Assembly (NCBI GenBank): GCA_964649515.1 | Contig: CAZYPV010000001.1 | Span: 42,771-106,770, forward strand | Origin: CALKGK01 sp964649515 | GTDB lineage: Bacteria; Bacteroidota; Bacteroidia; Flavobacteriales_D; Sanyastnellaceae | Length of the DNA stretch: 64,000 nt | Reading direction: 5' to 3' | Shown: one piece after another, positions 63,501-64,000 of the stretch | How the letters are laid out: each line of letters starts with the position of its first letter | Numbering within the stretch: position 1 is the first letter of the stretch | Position numbers and translations under genes: made by a program | Notes under the pieces: generated by a model | Databases searched by the model: none | What the model was told of the DNA's origin: nothing | What the model saw: the letters and a program-made list of their open reading frames with translations, nothing else

Positions 63501-64000
63501 AGCACTGCATTTTGTGTACCGTTTCAGGTTGTTGACGGATGTATGGACCCCTTTGCAGACAACTACGATCCTGCCGCTACGAATGACGACGGCTCCTGTA
63601 CGTATAGTTGTGAACAAGTCAACTTCACCTTCGCCACCGATTGCTGGGGAGGGGAATCTTCGTGGGTTTTGAGGGATGATCAAGGCAATGTTTTGGCAGA
63701 AGTGGCCACCAATGACCTCAGTTCTCAAACCGTTTACAACGAAACCTTTTGCTTGGATCCTGGATGTTACACGATGACCATTGGCGATAGTTATGGTGAT
63801 GGACTGAGTGGTATTGCTTCAGGATGTGCTATTGACGGCAATTATTCCATGACAGACAGCGAAGGAACGGTATTGTTCAATATGCAAACCGCTAACTTTG
63901 GGAATGAAGTGATCGAGAGTTTTTGCATCACTGAGGATGTTTCGGGTTGTACCGACGCGTCAGCTTGCAACTACGATGCTTCAGCCACCATTGACGACGG
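60600..64000 (+). CDS. Secreted BNR/sortilin-like beta-propeller protein with YGDG domains (3' end outside the window)
   Basis: At least 1133 residues; the frame is open to the window edge. The ATG at 60600 (or the next codon) follows the previous stop by 3 bases. Signal peptide about 1-25. Residues about 105-755 are BNR/VPS10-like propeller blades, each with a sSDGGxTW-type Asp box: TTNQGASWSLL, SVDGGLTWNPS, STDGGSTWNLN, SIDGGATWTNY, alternating with IDPNDPN strands. Then a CARDB-like domain (about 760-870), two YGDG domains (about 875-975, DSYGDGMSGSG; and 1005-1110, DSYGDGLSGIA) and the first Cys/Asp repeats. Such propellers are common in T9SS cargos and may bind glycans or proteins; no catalytic motif is evident. 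The missing 3' end would show whether it has a sorting tail. Confidence 0.88.
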   Translation, partial: MMIKNNWSWMLFVLCALFSTTTTGQSGEHWSSLMNDEEVNFYDAQSSFENYWESHEVEKGKGFKQFKRWEWFMEPRVYPSGDRIKADATWEAMADERRLRQSNADRMSGIWSYDGNIDVPSNGGGAGRINNVRIDPNDPNTFYACAPGGGLWKTTNQGASWSLLNTDELSSIGVSDVAIDPNNSQILYMATGDGDAGDTYSLGVLKSVDGGLTWNPSGLSWAVNQTRRTSRIIIDPNNSNTLLAATSNGVYRTTDAGANWSQIISGNFKDIIWKPGDSQVVYAAGNNSQFHKSTNNGASFTQITNGLPSSGVSRLAIAASIDAPNTVYVVAGNSADQGFYGLYRSTDEGNSFTTQATSPNLLGWSIDGNDSGGQAWYDLTIAVDPNDADVVYVGGVNVWKSTDGGSTWNLNAHWYGGGGAPYVHADNHGFNFIGNTSTLLIGGDGGVFISNANGSDYTDISSNLEIAQIYRLGVSQTNTNRVISGWQDNGTNLKNGLNWSRVIGGDGFESIVDHSNANIMYGALYYGAISKSTNGGGSFSTIVNSNGTGVNESGAWLTPYIMDPNDPNVLFVGKSTVYKSTNGGGSWTAMGNIPGGNINGLAVAPSNQDILYTSKGANLYKTTDGNTFTALSGYPNQYITYIAVHPTDPNRVWITLSGYTNNQKIYTSIDGGATWTNYSDGLPNIPANCVVYTNGSNDALYLGTDAGVYYRDATFAAWQPYKDGMPNVVVTELEIQYASNSLVAATYGRGQWKAPLFSLPSDDASIVSINSPVGTICETSISPTVTLGNFGENNLTSATIQYNVTGGATNTYSWTGNLATGETEEISLPNFDEGTGNFTFEAVLTDVNGLGLDGNALNDAGSSEYFVTGGTNFLTLNLTTDCWASETSYDIVNDNGEVVFSGAGYENYVSYAIPVCLADGCYTLNINDSYGDGMSGSGCTSEGSYSLVDENGIVLAEMQTSSFGNLESTAFCVPFQVVDGCMDPFADNYDPAATNDDGSCTYSCEQVNFTFATDCWGGESSWVLRDDQGNVLAEVATNDLSSQTVYNETFCLDPGCYTMTIGDSYGDGLSGIASGCAIDGNYSMTDSEGTVLFNMQTANFGNEVIESFCITEDVSGCTDASACNYDASATIDD

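Overview
The window comes from a marine-type member of the Bacteroidota, most likely order Flavobacteriales (Cryomorphaceae/Schleiferiaceae-like; inferred from gene content, not from a marker-gene tree). Supporting signs are type IX secretion (T9SS) sorting domains of both type A and type B, a TonB-dependent receptor with a CarboxypepD_reg-like N-terminus, DUF3810, DUF4870, DUF2490 and PD40/SPOR proteins, Cys/Asp-rich 'ACNYDPxAxxDDGSC' repeats, and TAnnTTTG -7 promoter boxes. Three runs of exactly 100 N are scaffolding placeholders, so this is a draft, possibly metagenomic, assembly.

Layout. 1-8.2 kb (minus): a possible partial gene at the left edge, a lamin-tail-domain T9SS cargo, and a 2111-residue periplasmic protein with TPR, PD40, a very long coiled coil and three SPOR domains. 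8.4-19.4 kb: housekeeping and metabolism, with proline catabolism (pruA), a HARE-HTH-like protein, RNase P RNA (rnpB), a succinate-semialdehyde dehydrogenase-like enzyme, an M28 peptidase, a His-rich propeller lipoprotein, a 58-residue membrane protein, DUF4870, an Omp85-like barrel, a 23S pseudouridine synthase, a LuxR-type response regulator and a PlsC-like acyltransferase. 19.4-31.4 kb: a 2,4-dienoyl-CoA reductase-like flavoenzyme coupled to a 1487-residue secreted protein of unknown function, then tpiA-prmA, a RecQ-family helicase, an RlmI-like methyltransferase and pdxH. 31.6-32.3 kb: a non-coding array of about 16 short repeats, interrupted by an assembly gap. 32.4-42.8 kb (plus): DUF4236 protein, DEAD-box helicase, CarboxypepD_reg-like protein, TonB-dependent receptor, DUF3810, an L-type lectin T9SS cargo, an SRPBCC protein and a di-haem cytochrome c peroxidase. 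42.8-53.8 kb (minus): a tight mgsA-prmC-DUF2490-ligA-glycosyltransferase operon, a GH13 amylase lipoprotein, and parE-parC (topoisomerase IV).

54.2-64 kb (plus): three consecutive very large secreted proteins, a lysyl-endopeptidase-like serine protease, a metzincin metalloprotease and a BNR/sortilin-type propeller protein (truncated by the window end). They share a CARDB-like domain, a roughly 100-residue 'YGDG' domain and Cys/Asp-rich repeats. The two proteases end in dockerin-like paired Asp loops instead of a recognisable T9SS tail. They look like one modular family of extracellular degradative proteins.

The observations most worth following are the repeat array, whose units can fold into a small hairpin with apparent covariation; the shared YGDG domain and dockerin-like tails; a clamp-binding-like QTTLF at the extreme C-terminus of ParC; and the repeat-collapsed gap in the metalloprotease gene that mimics a frameshift.
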